21,227 nt of DNA, taken from assembly GCA_030623665.1 (NCBI GenBank), contig JAUXLO010000001.1:1-21227 (forward strand), in the 5' to 3' direction. Position numbers and translations under genes: made by a program. The notes under the pieces were generated by a model, which was not told where the DNA came from, did no database searches, and was given only the letters and a program-made list of their open reading frames with translations. Origin of the DNA: Planctomycetota bacterium. Its GTDB lineage: Bacteria > Planctomycetota > Brocadiia > Brocadiales > Bathyanammoxibiaceae. Below, piece after piece: positions 16,301 to 21,227 of the stretch (its first letter is position 1; the number at the start of each line of letters is the position of its first letter).

Positions 16301-16312
16301 TCGTATATACGA
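16301..16312. repeat. perfect 12-base palindrome in the leader
   Basis: TCGTATATACGA is a perfect palindrome in the leader of the glutamate-synthase-like gene, about 42 bases after the predicted transcription start and 71 bases before ATG 16230. It could be an operator for a dimeric repressor. Binding is inference only. Confidence 0.4.
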
Positions 16313-16360
16313 GATAGGCATCCTACCAGCCATACATGAACATTTGTGGATGGCGTAAAT

Positions 16361-16389
16361 AGTTTAGCGACACGTCTTTGCATAGTCAA
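16361..16389 (-). promoter_or_regulatory. sigma70-type promoter for the glutamate-synthase-like gene
   Basis: Minus-strand TTGACT (16384-16389), a 17-base spacer and TAAACT (16361-16366). The predicted start near 16354 leaves a leader of about 124 bases before ATG 16230. Confidence 0.5.
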
Positions 16390-16415
16390 CTCAAAAATTA
16401 ATAATTAGATAAACT

Positions 16416-16508
16416 GAGCGTATCAAATCCCTTGCAAAATGTTTATTAAGGTGTGATGCCATAGGCACATCCGAATCGGGCGTAACCTGGTGAGTATCCG
16501 ATACGCTC
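16416..16508. repeat. 93-base element with terminal inverted repeats and internal hairpins
   Basis: GAGCGTATC at 16416-16424 and GATACGCTC at 16500-16508 form a perfect 9-base terminal inverted repeat, extending to 11 of 13. Inside are CCGAATCGG and a bulged hairpin around GATGCC-ATA-GGCACATC. The element could be a small structured RNA or a short miniature transposon-like repeat. I see no flanking target duplication and it matches no riboswitch class I know. Confidence 0.4.
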
Positions 16509-16565
16509 GTGATTTGTAGATGAAAACACAGATTTGTGCAGAGGTCTCCATAGTTATTATACAGA

Positions 16566-16601
16566 GAGAGGCAAGAGGGATTAAGCCCACTCTTGCCCCT
16601 C
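16566..16601 (-). terminator. hairpin after the diiron-protein gene pair
   Basis: GAGAGGCAAGAG (16566-16577) and CTCTTGCCCCTC (16590-16601) form a 12-base stem with one mismatch, and GGG/CCC can extend into the loop. It lies 34 bases past the stop of the upstream minus-strand gene. There is no clear T run, so termination efficiency is uncertain. Confidence 0.45.
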
Positions 16602-16635
16602 AAAGGGCCCTCATAACCAACAATCCCTCAATTAT

Positions 16636-17328
16636 TTATGGACAGCACACCTTCTCAAGCCCGTCCCATAGGACGATCCTTATGTCCAGTATCTTCCTTG
16701 CACCACTGGCAATCAGTTTCTGGTTCTCCTCGTTGTCAGCGTAAGGCATCAGGGCATCCTGAATGTTGTGTGCGTGTTCTACGTCCAGCTCAATGTGGGC
16801 CTCGAAGAAAAATATGTCATCCTTACTGAATTTCCCACTCTTCTTCAGACCTTCCCATATAGGCTTATAGAAATATGGCACAACGGCCTCCGTACCCGGC
16901 CCTAAGGCTCCCATAGATTCCAGGAAGTGACCGTCTTTGCAGACGAAGAGGTACTCGTCAATAAACGCCCTTGTACAAGGCAGCGCATCGGTCTCTTCCA
17001 GGCTGGCCATGTCAACACCTGCAACCTTTACAAACCTCCTGAACAGATTAGGGTGGCTGCCCTCCTTTTCTTCGAGTCCTATTTCCTCCCAAAGATTCTG
17101 GACAAGGGGTCTCCTTGCAGCTTCATCAGGGATATTGGAAACGACGGCTGAAAGGTACCTTGTGAACCACCTGGAGAAAAGGTAATACTGTTCGGCAAAT
17201 TTCTTTATGCCGTCTGCAGAGATATCACCCGCTGCGAATTTTCTTAGAAAGGGATGCCCTTTCGCAGCTATATGGTTTTGGCATTCCGTATTCAGTTCCT
17301 TGAAAAATTGTTCAGCAGTCTTAGCCAT
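16636..17328 (-). CDS. haem-oxygenase-like diiron protein (PqqC/CADD type), second of tandem pair
   Basis: A 230-residue all-helical protein of the TenA/PqqC-like superfamily with a full diiron ligand set as in haem-oxygenase-like diiron oxidases: Glu82 and His92 (spacing 10), Glu147 in LGPGTE, then His178, Asp182 and His185 in AHIELDVEH. PqqC itself is cofactorless, so this argues for an oxygen-activating enzyme. Length and layout resemble chlamydial CADD, which makes p-aminobenzoate from its own tyrosine. A Tyr-Tyr pair (48-49) and a C-terminal Cys-Cys-Pro are conserved with the neighbour paralogue. ATG 17328 has a strong AAGGAGGT nine bases upstream. It follows its paralogue by 88 bases and is probably co-transcribed. 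No pqqA-like peptide gene is seen. The fold and metal site are well supported; the substrate is unknown. Confidence 0.85.
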   Translation of the reverse strand: MAKTAEQFFKELNTECQNHIAAKGHPFLRKFAAGDISADGIKKFAEQYYLFSRWFTRYLSAVVSNIPDEAARRPLVQNLWEEIGLEEKEGSHPNLFRRFVKVAGVDMASLEETDALPCTRAFIDEYLFVCKDGHFLESMGALGPGTEAVVPYFYKPIWEGLKKSGKFSKDDIFFFEAHIELDVEHAHNIQDALMPYADNEENQKLIASGARKILDIRIVLWDGLEKVCCP

Positions 17329-17416
17329 CTAATTACTACCTCCTTCTGTCGGTTATTTAATTCAAACTAAACCCTTCTGGGTCATTCGACATGCACCAGG
17401 TCTTCTTCATTAAGAC

Positions 17417-18106
17417 CTATCCACAACAAGCTCTCTCTAGGCCATTCCACAGGACAGTTCTTGCGCTGAGGGCGGCCATTGCGCCCCGCTTTATCAGTTT
17501 TTGGTTCTGTTCCTTTTCAGCGTACTGGAGGAGGGCCTCCTTTATGTTTGCACTATGTTCGACGTCTAAGGTCATATGGAGGGAAAAGAACTCTATGTCT
17601 TCCTCCCTTAGGGAGGGTTCTTTTTTAAGGCCTTCGTAAATGGGCCGGTAGATGTAGGGGACGATGGATTCCGTGCCGGGGCCCAGGGCACCTAATGCCT
17701 CTATAAAGTGCCCCTCTCTGCACATGAAGAGATACTCGTGTATGAAGAGGTGCACCTCTGGCAGGGGCTCGGTCTCTTCAACCTCTCGTGAGTCCAGTCG
17801 CAGTGCATCCATAAACTTACGAAAGATTGCAGGGTGGGTATCGGCTGGGTTGTCCTCACCGTGCTCCTGGTAAAGATTCTTTATGAGAAAGGCCCGTGGG
17901 CGTTCATCGGGAATATTTGCTACTATGGCGGCGACGTATCGGCCAAACCACCTCGAGTACAGGTAATATTGCCTGGCAAAGATCCTTATCCTGTCCAGGG
18001 AGAGCTTGCCTTGCCTGAACTTTTCAAGAAAGGGATGATTAAGGGCCGGGTGTACCCTTATTTCTTCTTCCAGCTCTTCAAAGTAATCTTGGGCATTCGA
18101 TGTCAT
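17417..18106 (-). CDS. haem-oxygenase-like diiron protein (PqqC/CADD type), first of tandem pair
   Basis: Paralogue of the following gene. With ATG 18106 it has 229 residues, and its start (MTSNAQDYFEEL) aligns residue for residue with MAKTAEQFFKEL of the paralogue. An in-frame ATG at 18118 would add four residues but lies only two bases from the predicted sigma54 transcription start. Neither has a Shine-Dalgarno. The diiron ligands are Glu81, His91, Glu146, His177, Asp181 and His184, and the C-terminus ends Ala-Cys-Cys-Gly. It is directly preceded by a sigma54-type promoter and by the gene for a sigma54 activator, so expression is probably switched by that system. The two copies may form a heterodimer or act in sequence. 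The reaction is unknown. Confidence 0.85.
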   Translation of the reverse strand: MTSNAQDYFEELEEEIRVHPALNHPFLEKFRQGKLSLDRIRIFARQYYLYSRWFGRYVAAIVANIPDERPRAFLIKNLYQEHGEDNPADTHPAIFRKFMDALRLDSREVEETEPLPEVHLFIHEYLFMCREGHFIEALGALGPGTESIVPYIYRPIYEGLKKEPSLREEDIEFFSLHMTLDVEHSANIKEALLQYAEKEQNQKLIKRGAMAALSARTVLWNGLERACCG

Positions 18107-18130
18107 TAATTGTATCATGCATTACGGATA

Positions 18131-18146
18131 AGCGATTATTGTGCCA
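18131..18146 (-). promoter_or_regulatory. sigma54-type (-24/-12) promoter for the diiron gene pair
   Basis: On the minus strand TGGCAC (18141-18146), five bases, then TCGCT (18131-18135). This fits the TGGCAC-N5-TTGCW consensus with one mismatch and keeps the essential GG (-25/-24) and GC (-13/-12). The start would be 18120, about 14 bases before ATG 18106. The gene just upstream encodes a sigma54 activator. I found no convincing activator dyad in 18147-18294. Confidence 0.65.
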
Positions 18147-18294
18147 AAACCATTGTTCGGGTCGTATGTCTGGCTGTGGAAGGAGGTTAGCGGGAATTGG
18201 CGTAAGGTGGGAAAAATGTTCACAGGGCTGGAAATCAGAAAAATTTTCGCTTTTTTAGGGCCTTGCCGGACGTTTCGTGGAAAATGCTTCGGGG

Positions 18295-19653
18295 TCAATC
18301 ATTCGTCTTCCACTCCTTTACCTTATACTCGACCTTGCGGGTAGAAATTCCGAGCAACTTGGCAGCATCCGTCTTATTACCAGCAGTCAATTCCAGCGTT
18401 TTTAGAATCACCTCTTTTTCTACATCCTTTAAGGGGGTGCCGAGGCGAAGCTGTAGGAATGGCGCAGTAGTATCGCTTCTTGGTATCAGGTTTGGGGGTA
18501 GGTGTTCGGCCTCGATGACGTTTTTTTTGGATAGTACCACCGCCCGTTCAATAGTATTTTCAAGCTCGCGCACGTTACCCGGCCAGCTATAATCCTTCAG
18601 CAGTTTCATTGCCTCAGGTGAAACCCCCTTAATCTTTTTGTTGTTCTTTTGTGCGTAACGTATTACGAAATAGTCCGTAAGCAATGGTATATCGGCCCTT
18701 CTCTCTCGCAGGGATGGTATGTCTATTTTGACCACGTTTATCCTGTAATACAGGTCTTCTCTGAATCTACCTTCAGAGACCTCTTTAATTAAGTCTTTGT
18801 TGGTGGCGGCTATTAGCCTGATGTCTACCTCTCTTGTGGCTTCTCCTCCAACCCTCTCAAACCGACCTGTCTCTACTACCTGCAGGAGCTTTACCTGCAC
18901 GCGGGGGCTCATTTCTGAGACCTCGTCAAGGAAGAGCGTGCCCTGGTGCGCCAGCTCGAACCGTCCCTTACGTGTATATAGTGCGCCCGTGAAGGAGCCT
19001 TTGTCATGGCCAAAAAGTTCACTCTCAAGCACACCCTCTGCGAGCGCCGCACAGTGCAGCACTACGAATGGCCTGTCCTTTCGTGTGCTGGACAGATGGA
19101 CGGCCTGTGCCACCATTTCCTTGCCGACCCCTGTCTCTCCATAGATGAGTACCGTGGCACTTGAAGGAGCGATGTCACGGATTGTCTCAAATACCTTCCG
19201 CATCTCCCGCGTATTGCCTACAAACTCCCGGAAGGGCTGTTTCTTTTCCAGACTAGCCTTCAACTCCTCATTGCTTTTAAGCAGCCGCTGCCTTTCCCCG
19301 ATTTTCTTTAGCGTCCTCTTCAGCGCATCAATGTTCAGGGGTTTAGTCATATATTCTTCGGCGCCCTTCTTTATTGCGGTAACGGCGCTTTCTATAGAGC
19401 TGTAGGCGGTCATCACCACTATCGGGATGTCGATGTCCTTCTTCTTTATTTCCTCGATAAGGGAAAGGGCACCCAGTCCGGGGAGTTTCATGTCGGCAAG
19501 GACAATATCAAAATGCTGTGTGTCCATCAGGGCCAGGGCCTCATATGCGGAGATTGCCCCGCTGGTCTCATAGCCTTCCTGCTGCAGCAGTTTCAAGAGA
19601 CCGCTTAAGGAATTCTTATCGTCTTCTACTACCAGTATCCTTGGCTGGGTCAT
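18295..19653 (-). CDS. NtrC-family sigma54-dependent response regulator
   Basis: A 452-residue activator that opens sigma54 promoters when phosphorylated. Receiver domain 1-120 with Asp11-Asp12, phosphoacceptor Asp54 and the KPLN lysine. AAA+ domain about 140-370: Walker A GETGVGKE, sigma54 contact loop GSFTGA (consensus GAFTGA, Ala to Ser), Walker B TLFLDEVSEM, and LLKDYSWPGNVRELEN. A Fis-type helix-turn-helix lies at the end (GNKTDAAKLLGISTRKVEYKVKEW). Its ATG directly follows the TAG of the kinase gene, so this is a cognate pair. The nearest downstream promoter is the sigma54-type element before the diiron gene pair, which I infer is its target. Confidence 0.95.
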   Translation of the reverse strand: MTQPRILVVEDDKNSLSGLLKLLQQEGYETSGAISAYEALALMDTQHFDIVLADMKLPGLGALSLIEEIKKKDIDIPIVVMTAYSSIESAVTAIKKGAEEYMTKPLNIDALKRTLKKIGERQRLLKSNEELKASLEKKQPFREFVGNTREMRKVFETIRDIAPSSATVLIYGETGVGKEMVAQAVHLSSTRKDRPFVVLHCAALAEGVLESELFGHDKGSFTGALYTRKGRFELAHQGTLFLDEVSEMSPRVQVKLLQVVETGRFERVGGEATREVDIRLIAATNKDLIKEVSEGRFREDLYYRINVVKIDIPSLRERRADIPLLTDYFVIRYAQKNNKKIKGVSPEAMKLLKDYSWPGNVRELENTIERAVVLSKKNVIEAEHLPPNLIPRSDTTAPFLQLRLGTPLKDVEKEVILKTLELTAGNKTDAAKLLGISTRKVEYKVKEWKTND

Positions 19654-20745
19654 CTAGTAGGGTTTCTCCAGGGGCAATTCTATCGCAAATTCTGTGCATT
19701 TGTCAGAGGAGGCGCAAGTGAGAGAACCTCCGTGTGCCTGAATTATATTATGTGAAAGTGGCAGGCCGATACCGGTGCCGTCCTTCTTTGTGGTGTAAAA
19801 TAGCTCAAATATATTGTCCTTCATGTCTTCTGGAATACCGCATCCCGTGTCCCTGATGGTTATCTTCACCATGTCGCTGCGCCTGACGGCCTGAAGCGTC
19901 AATGCGCCGCCATCCGGCATTGCCTCAAAGGCATTTAGGATTATGTTGAGAAGGGCCTGCTTTAATCTTTCCCTGTCCGCCATAAGGTGCGGAAGGTCCT
20001 CTTCGACCTCTAGCTTGATGCTGACCCCGTTAAGACCCGCCTGTGGCGTCACCAACCTTAACAGTTCCTCAAGTATAGGCCCCAGGGCCTCGTTATTGAG
20101 TACAAGGTTGCCGGACCTTGAGAATTTCAGACAGTTGTCCACCAGGTCGTTGAGCCGTACCACCTCGTCTTTTACCTTGGACACCATTTCGGGTATGTGG
20201 TCTTTAGCCGGGTCTTTGTGTGTTGAGACCTCCTGCTCGATAAGCTGCATCTGTATCTGGATGGCGTTGAGCGGGTTCTTCACCTCGTGGGCCAGTTCTG
20301 CGGCGAGCAGCCCCAGCGTGGCGAGTGTCTTGGTGTGCAAGAGCTCTTCAGAATATTTCTTCTTCTCGCTTATGTCGTGGAAGGCTGAGACGATGTATTC
20401 TATCTTCCCTTCTGCGTCCTTTATGGGAAAGACCGTGGCCTCTACCCAGCACTCGCTCCCGTCGCCCCTGTTTATCAGCAGCTCCCGGCCGACCCTCGGC
20501 ATCTCTCCGCTGATAACCCTCACCCCCGGGCATAAATCGTCAACAATGCATTTCCCACTGACGGTATGACACCCAAATATCCGGTCGCACCTCTTTCCAC
20601 TAATATCCTTCCAGCGCCAACCCGTAATCTCTTCGAAGGAGGGGTTAACGGCGACAATCTGCCTGTCAAGGTCCTGTACCAACAGGCCGACCCCTGCACT
20701 CTGCCATACTGCCCTGAGTAGGTTATTATTCCAACCGCTAGCCAT
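19654..20745 (-). CDS. soluble NtrB-type PAS sensor histidine kinase
   Basis: A 363-residue cytoplasmic kinase without membrane helices. The PAS domain (about 8-130) contains a cysteine set, Cys53, Cys59 (followed by His60), Cys66 and Cys72, between the GWRWKDISGK helix and the later PAS strands, which could sense redox state or bind metal. HisKA follows with His153 in LAAELAHEVKNPLNAIQ, then an ATPase domain with ILNAFEAMPDGG, DTGCGIPEDM and GTGIGLPLSHNIIQAHGG. ATG 20745 has AAGGGG just upstream and a good sigma70 promoter. Its TAG touches the ATG of the sigma54 activator gene. The PAS input and zero spacing fit an NtrB-like partner for that activator. Confidence 0.93.
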   Translation of the reverse strand: MASGWNNNLLRAVWQSAGVGLLVQDLDRQIVAVNPSFEEITGWRWKDISGKRCDRIFGCHTVSGKCIVDDLCPGVRVISGEMPRVGRELLINRGDGSECWVEATVFPIKDAEGKIEYIVSAFHDISEKKKYSEELLHTKTLATLGLLAAELAHEVKNPLNAIQIQMQLIEQEVSTHKDPAKDHIPEMVSKVKDEVVRLNDLVDNCLKFSRSGNLVLNNEALGPILEELLRLVTPQAGLNGVSIKLEVEEDLPHLMADRERLKQALLNIILNAFEAMPDGGALTLQAVRRSDMVKITIRDTGCGIPEDMKDNIFELFYTTKKDGTGIGLPLSHNIIQAHGGSLTCASSDKCTEFAIELPLEKPY

Positions 20746-20768
20746 ACATACCCCTTAACCGGTTTTTT

Positions 20769-20798
20769 ATTGTACCTTACAGAGCAAAGGACTTGCAA
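20769..20798 (-). promoter_or_regulatory. sigma70-type promoter for the kinase/sigma54-activator operon
   Basis: Minus-strand TTGCAA (20793-20798), an 18-base spacer and TACAAT (20769-20774), just upstream of the kinase ATG at 20745. Two more TTGCA motifs, including the palindrome GTTTGCAAAC (20822-20831), lie upstream and could be operator half-sites. Confidence 0.55.
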
Positions 20799-20859
20799 CA
20801 GAAACATGGCAGCGGTTGCAGGTTTGCAAACGTTCATGGTAGACAACGGTCTTCTCGCC

Positions 20860-20939
20860 CATCCGCCTGAGGCGTGAGAGGAGCCTTGTCCCTACAGAAG
20901 AGCTGTATTACGTTAAGTGGGGTGCGCCGAGGGCGGATG
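20860..20939. repeat. inverted repeat with 64-base spacer
   Basis: CATCCGCC (20860-20867) and GGCGGATG (20932-20939) are perfect inverted copies. The left arm also forms a small CGCC-TGA-GGCG hairpin. Function unknown. Confidence 0.4.
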
Positions 20940-20976
20940 TATGGTGGTGGGATTTCCTGGCATGGCGAAAACACCA

Positions 20977-21017
20977 GCCTGCACAAGGGCTTATGTACGG
21001 CCGAAGGGCGTACAGGC
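20977..21017. repeat. nested hairpin element
   Basis: Outer arms GCCTGCAC (20977-20984) and GTACAGGC (21010-21017) match at 7 of 8. An alternative inner stem, TGTACG/CGTACA, spans 20994-21014 with a short loop. No T run follows on either strand, so it is not an obvious terminator. Confidence 0.4.
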
Positions 21018-21046
21018 AATCTCAATTCAATCAAGGTCAAAGGGCC

Positions 21047-21076
21047 AAGGGAAATATTTTATTTTCAAAATCCCTT
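21047..21076 (-). terminator. possible terminator of the right-edge gene
   Basis: AAGGG (21047-21051) pairs with CCCTT (21072-21076), and ATTTT (21056-21060) with AAAAT (21067-21071), forming an interrupted hairpin a few bases after the stop of the partial gene. The stem is AT-rich and lacks a following T run. Confidence 0.35.
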
Positions 21077-21080
21077 TATG

Positions 21081-21227
21081 TCAGTCCATCACCTCGAAAG
21101 CGAAGGTATATATCTTGATCTGTCCCTTCATCTCCAGAGGAAGTATCAACTTAAACCTCGATCCCGTTGCGTATTTGAAGGGGTAGATAAGGACATCCTC
21201 GAACCCGGAGGGGAAGGGTCGAATATA
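21081..21227 (-). CDS. 3' end of an unrecognised gene (5' end outside window)
   Basis: Forty-eight codons and a TGA are in frame from the right edge to 21081. The visible peptide includes PSGFEDVLIYPFKYATGS, RFKLILPLEMKGQIKIYTF and ends AFEVMD. Alternating hydrophobic residues suggest beta strands, as at the C-terminus of a beta-sandwich or a surface-associated domain. Codon use resembles its neighbours. I do not recognise the family. It lies upstream of the kinase operon on the same strand, separated by the repeat-rich region. Confidence 0.6.
   Translation of the reverse strand, partial: YIRPFPSGFEDVLIYPFKYATGSRFKLILPLEMKGQIKIYTFAFEVMD

Larger units (their letters stand above)
16231..16635. 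other. 405-base region without a supported gene
   Basis: This holds the ribosome binding site, leader and promoter of the glutamate-synthase-like gene, a 12-base palindrome, a 93-base element bounded by inverted repeats, and a hairpin after the first diiron-protein gene. Reading frames here lack ribosome binding sites and recognisable content, so I call none of them. Confidence 0.6.
20746..21080. other. 335-base region without a supported gene
   Basis: Besides the kinase promoter it holds a perfect 10-base palindrome GTTTGCAAAC (20822-20831), an inverted repeat CATCCGCC/GGCGGATG (20860-20867/20932-20939), a nested hairpin at 20977-21017, and an AT-rich hairpin after the partial gene. Reading frames here look accidental. 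The density of inverted repeats suggests dispersed intergenic repeat remnants. Confidence 0.55.

Noticed and set aside
16368..16382. A sigma54-like CGACACG-N3-TTGCA on the plus strand
   Set aside because: The essential GG is GA, and no plus-strand gene follows.
16416..16508. tRNA or known riboswitch for the structured element
   Set aside because: No TPsiC-like arm, no anticodon stem of the right size, and none of the conserved cores of cobalamin, SAM, glycine or glutamine riboswitches that I could recognise.
16391..16603. A 70-codon minus-strand reading frame, considered as a precursor peptide for the diiron proteins
   Set aside because: It has no ribosome binding site, overlaps a hairpin and the inverted-repeat element, and shows no leader/core pattern.
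17399..17417. GGTCTT/AAGACC hairpin between the diiron genes as a terminator
   Set aside because: The stem is only six bases and no T run follows, so it is unlikely to separate the two genes' transcripts.
19943..20569. A 208-codon plus-strand frame opposite the NtrB-type kinase
   Set aside because: It is antisense to a kinase with all motifs and has low-complexity Ser/Leu composition typical of shadow frames.

Overview
The window (about 21.2 kb, roughly 50% G+C) is a gene-dense bacterial chromosome segment. It holds 17 complete genes and two genes cut by the window edges. I see no rRNA, tRNA, CRISPR array or insertion sequence. Promoters are mostly of ordinary sigma70 type, with one good sigma54-type element. 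The gene set points to a hopanoid-making Gram-negative: hpnJ and hpnK, a tail-specific S41 protease, ThyX rather than ThyA, a cobalamin-independent methionine-synthase-core protein, and NtrB/NtrC-type regulators. A planctomycete related to Brocadiales is my best guess, with Nitrospirota or a deltaproteobacterial lineage as alternatives. That assignment is inference from gene content only.

Layout. 1-2790 (minus): murQ (N-acetylmuramic acid 6-phosphate etherase) followed by a secreted S41 protease that runs off the left edge. 3018-6400 (plus): a three-gene operon of hpnJ, an extra radical SAM/SPASM-like gene and hpnK, for hopanoid side-chain modification. 6401-9303 (minus): a tightly overlapping operon of tsaC/ywlC, rpiB, thyX and a MetE-core protein; its last stop codon abuts the hpnK stop tail to tail. 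9453-12945 (plus): a membrane-bound sensor histidine kinase, a single-domain response regulator and an unrecognised 248-residue protein, ended by a shared hairpin against the convergent gene. 12974-16230 (minus): a GlcD-type FAD oxidase and a glutamate-synthase-like FMN protein whose 5' end appears to carry two one-base losses in C runs. 16636-20745 (minus): a soluble PAS histidine kinase and a sigma54 activator, then two tandem haem-oxygenase-like diiron proteins of the PqqC/CADD type. The last 147 bases hold the 3' end of an unknown minus-strand gene.

How the genes work together. The most coherent unit is 16636-20745. The kinase and the NtrC-type activator abut, and the next gene, the first of the two diiron proteins, is preceded by a TGGCAC-N5-TCGCT element with sigma54 -24/-12 spacing. 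I infer a sensor, activator, promoter and oxygenase-pair circuit whose substrate is unknown. The second notable unit is the hopanoid operon, where an additional radical SAM enzyme sits between the two known side-chain genes. The third is the kinase/receiver/unknown-protein operon, whose output protein I cannot assign.
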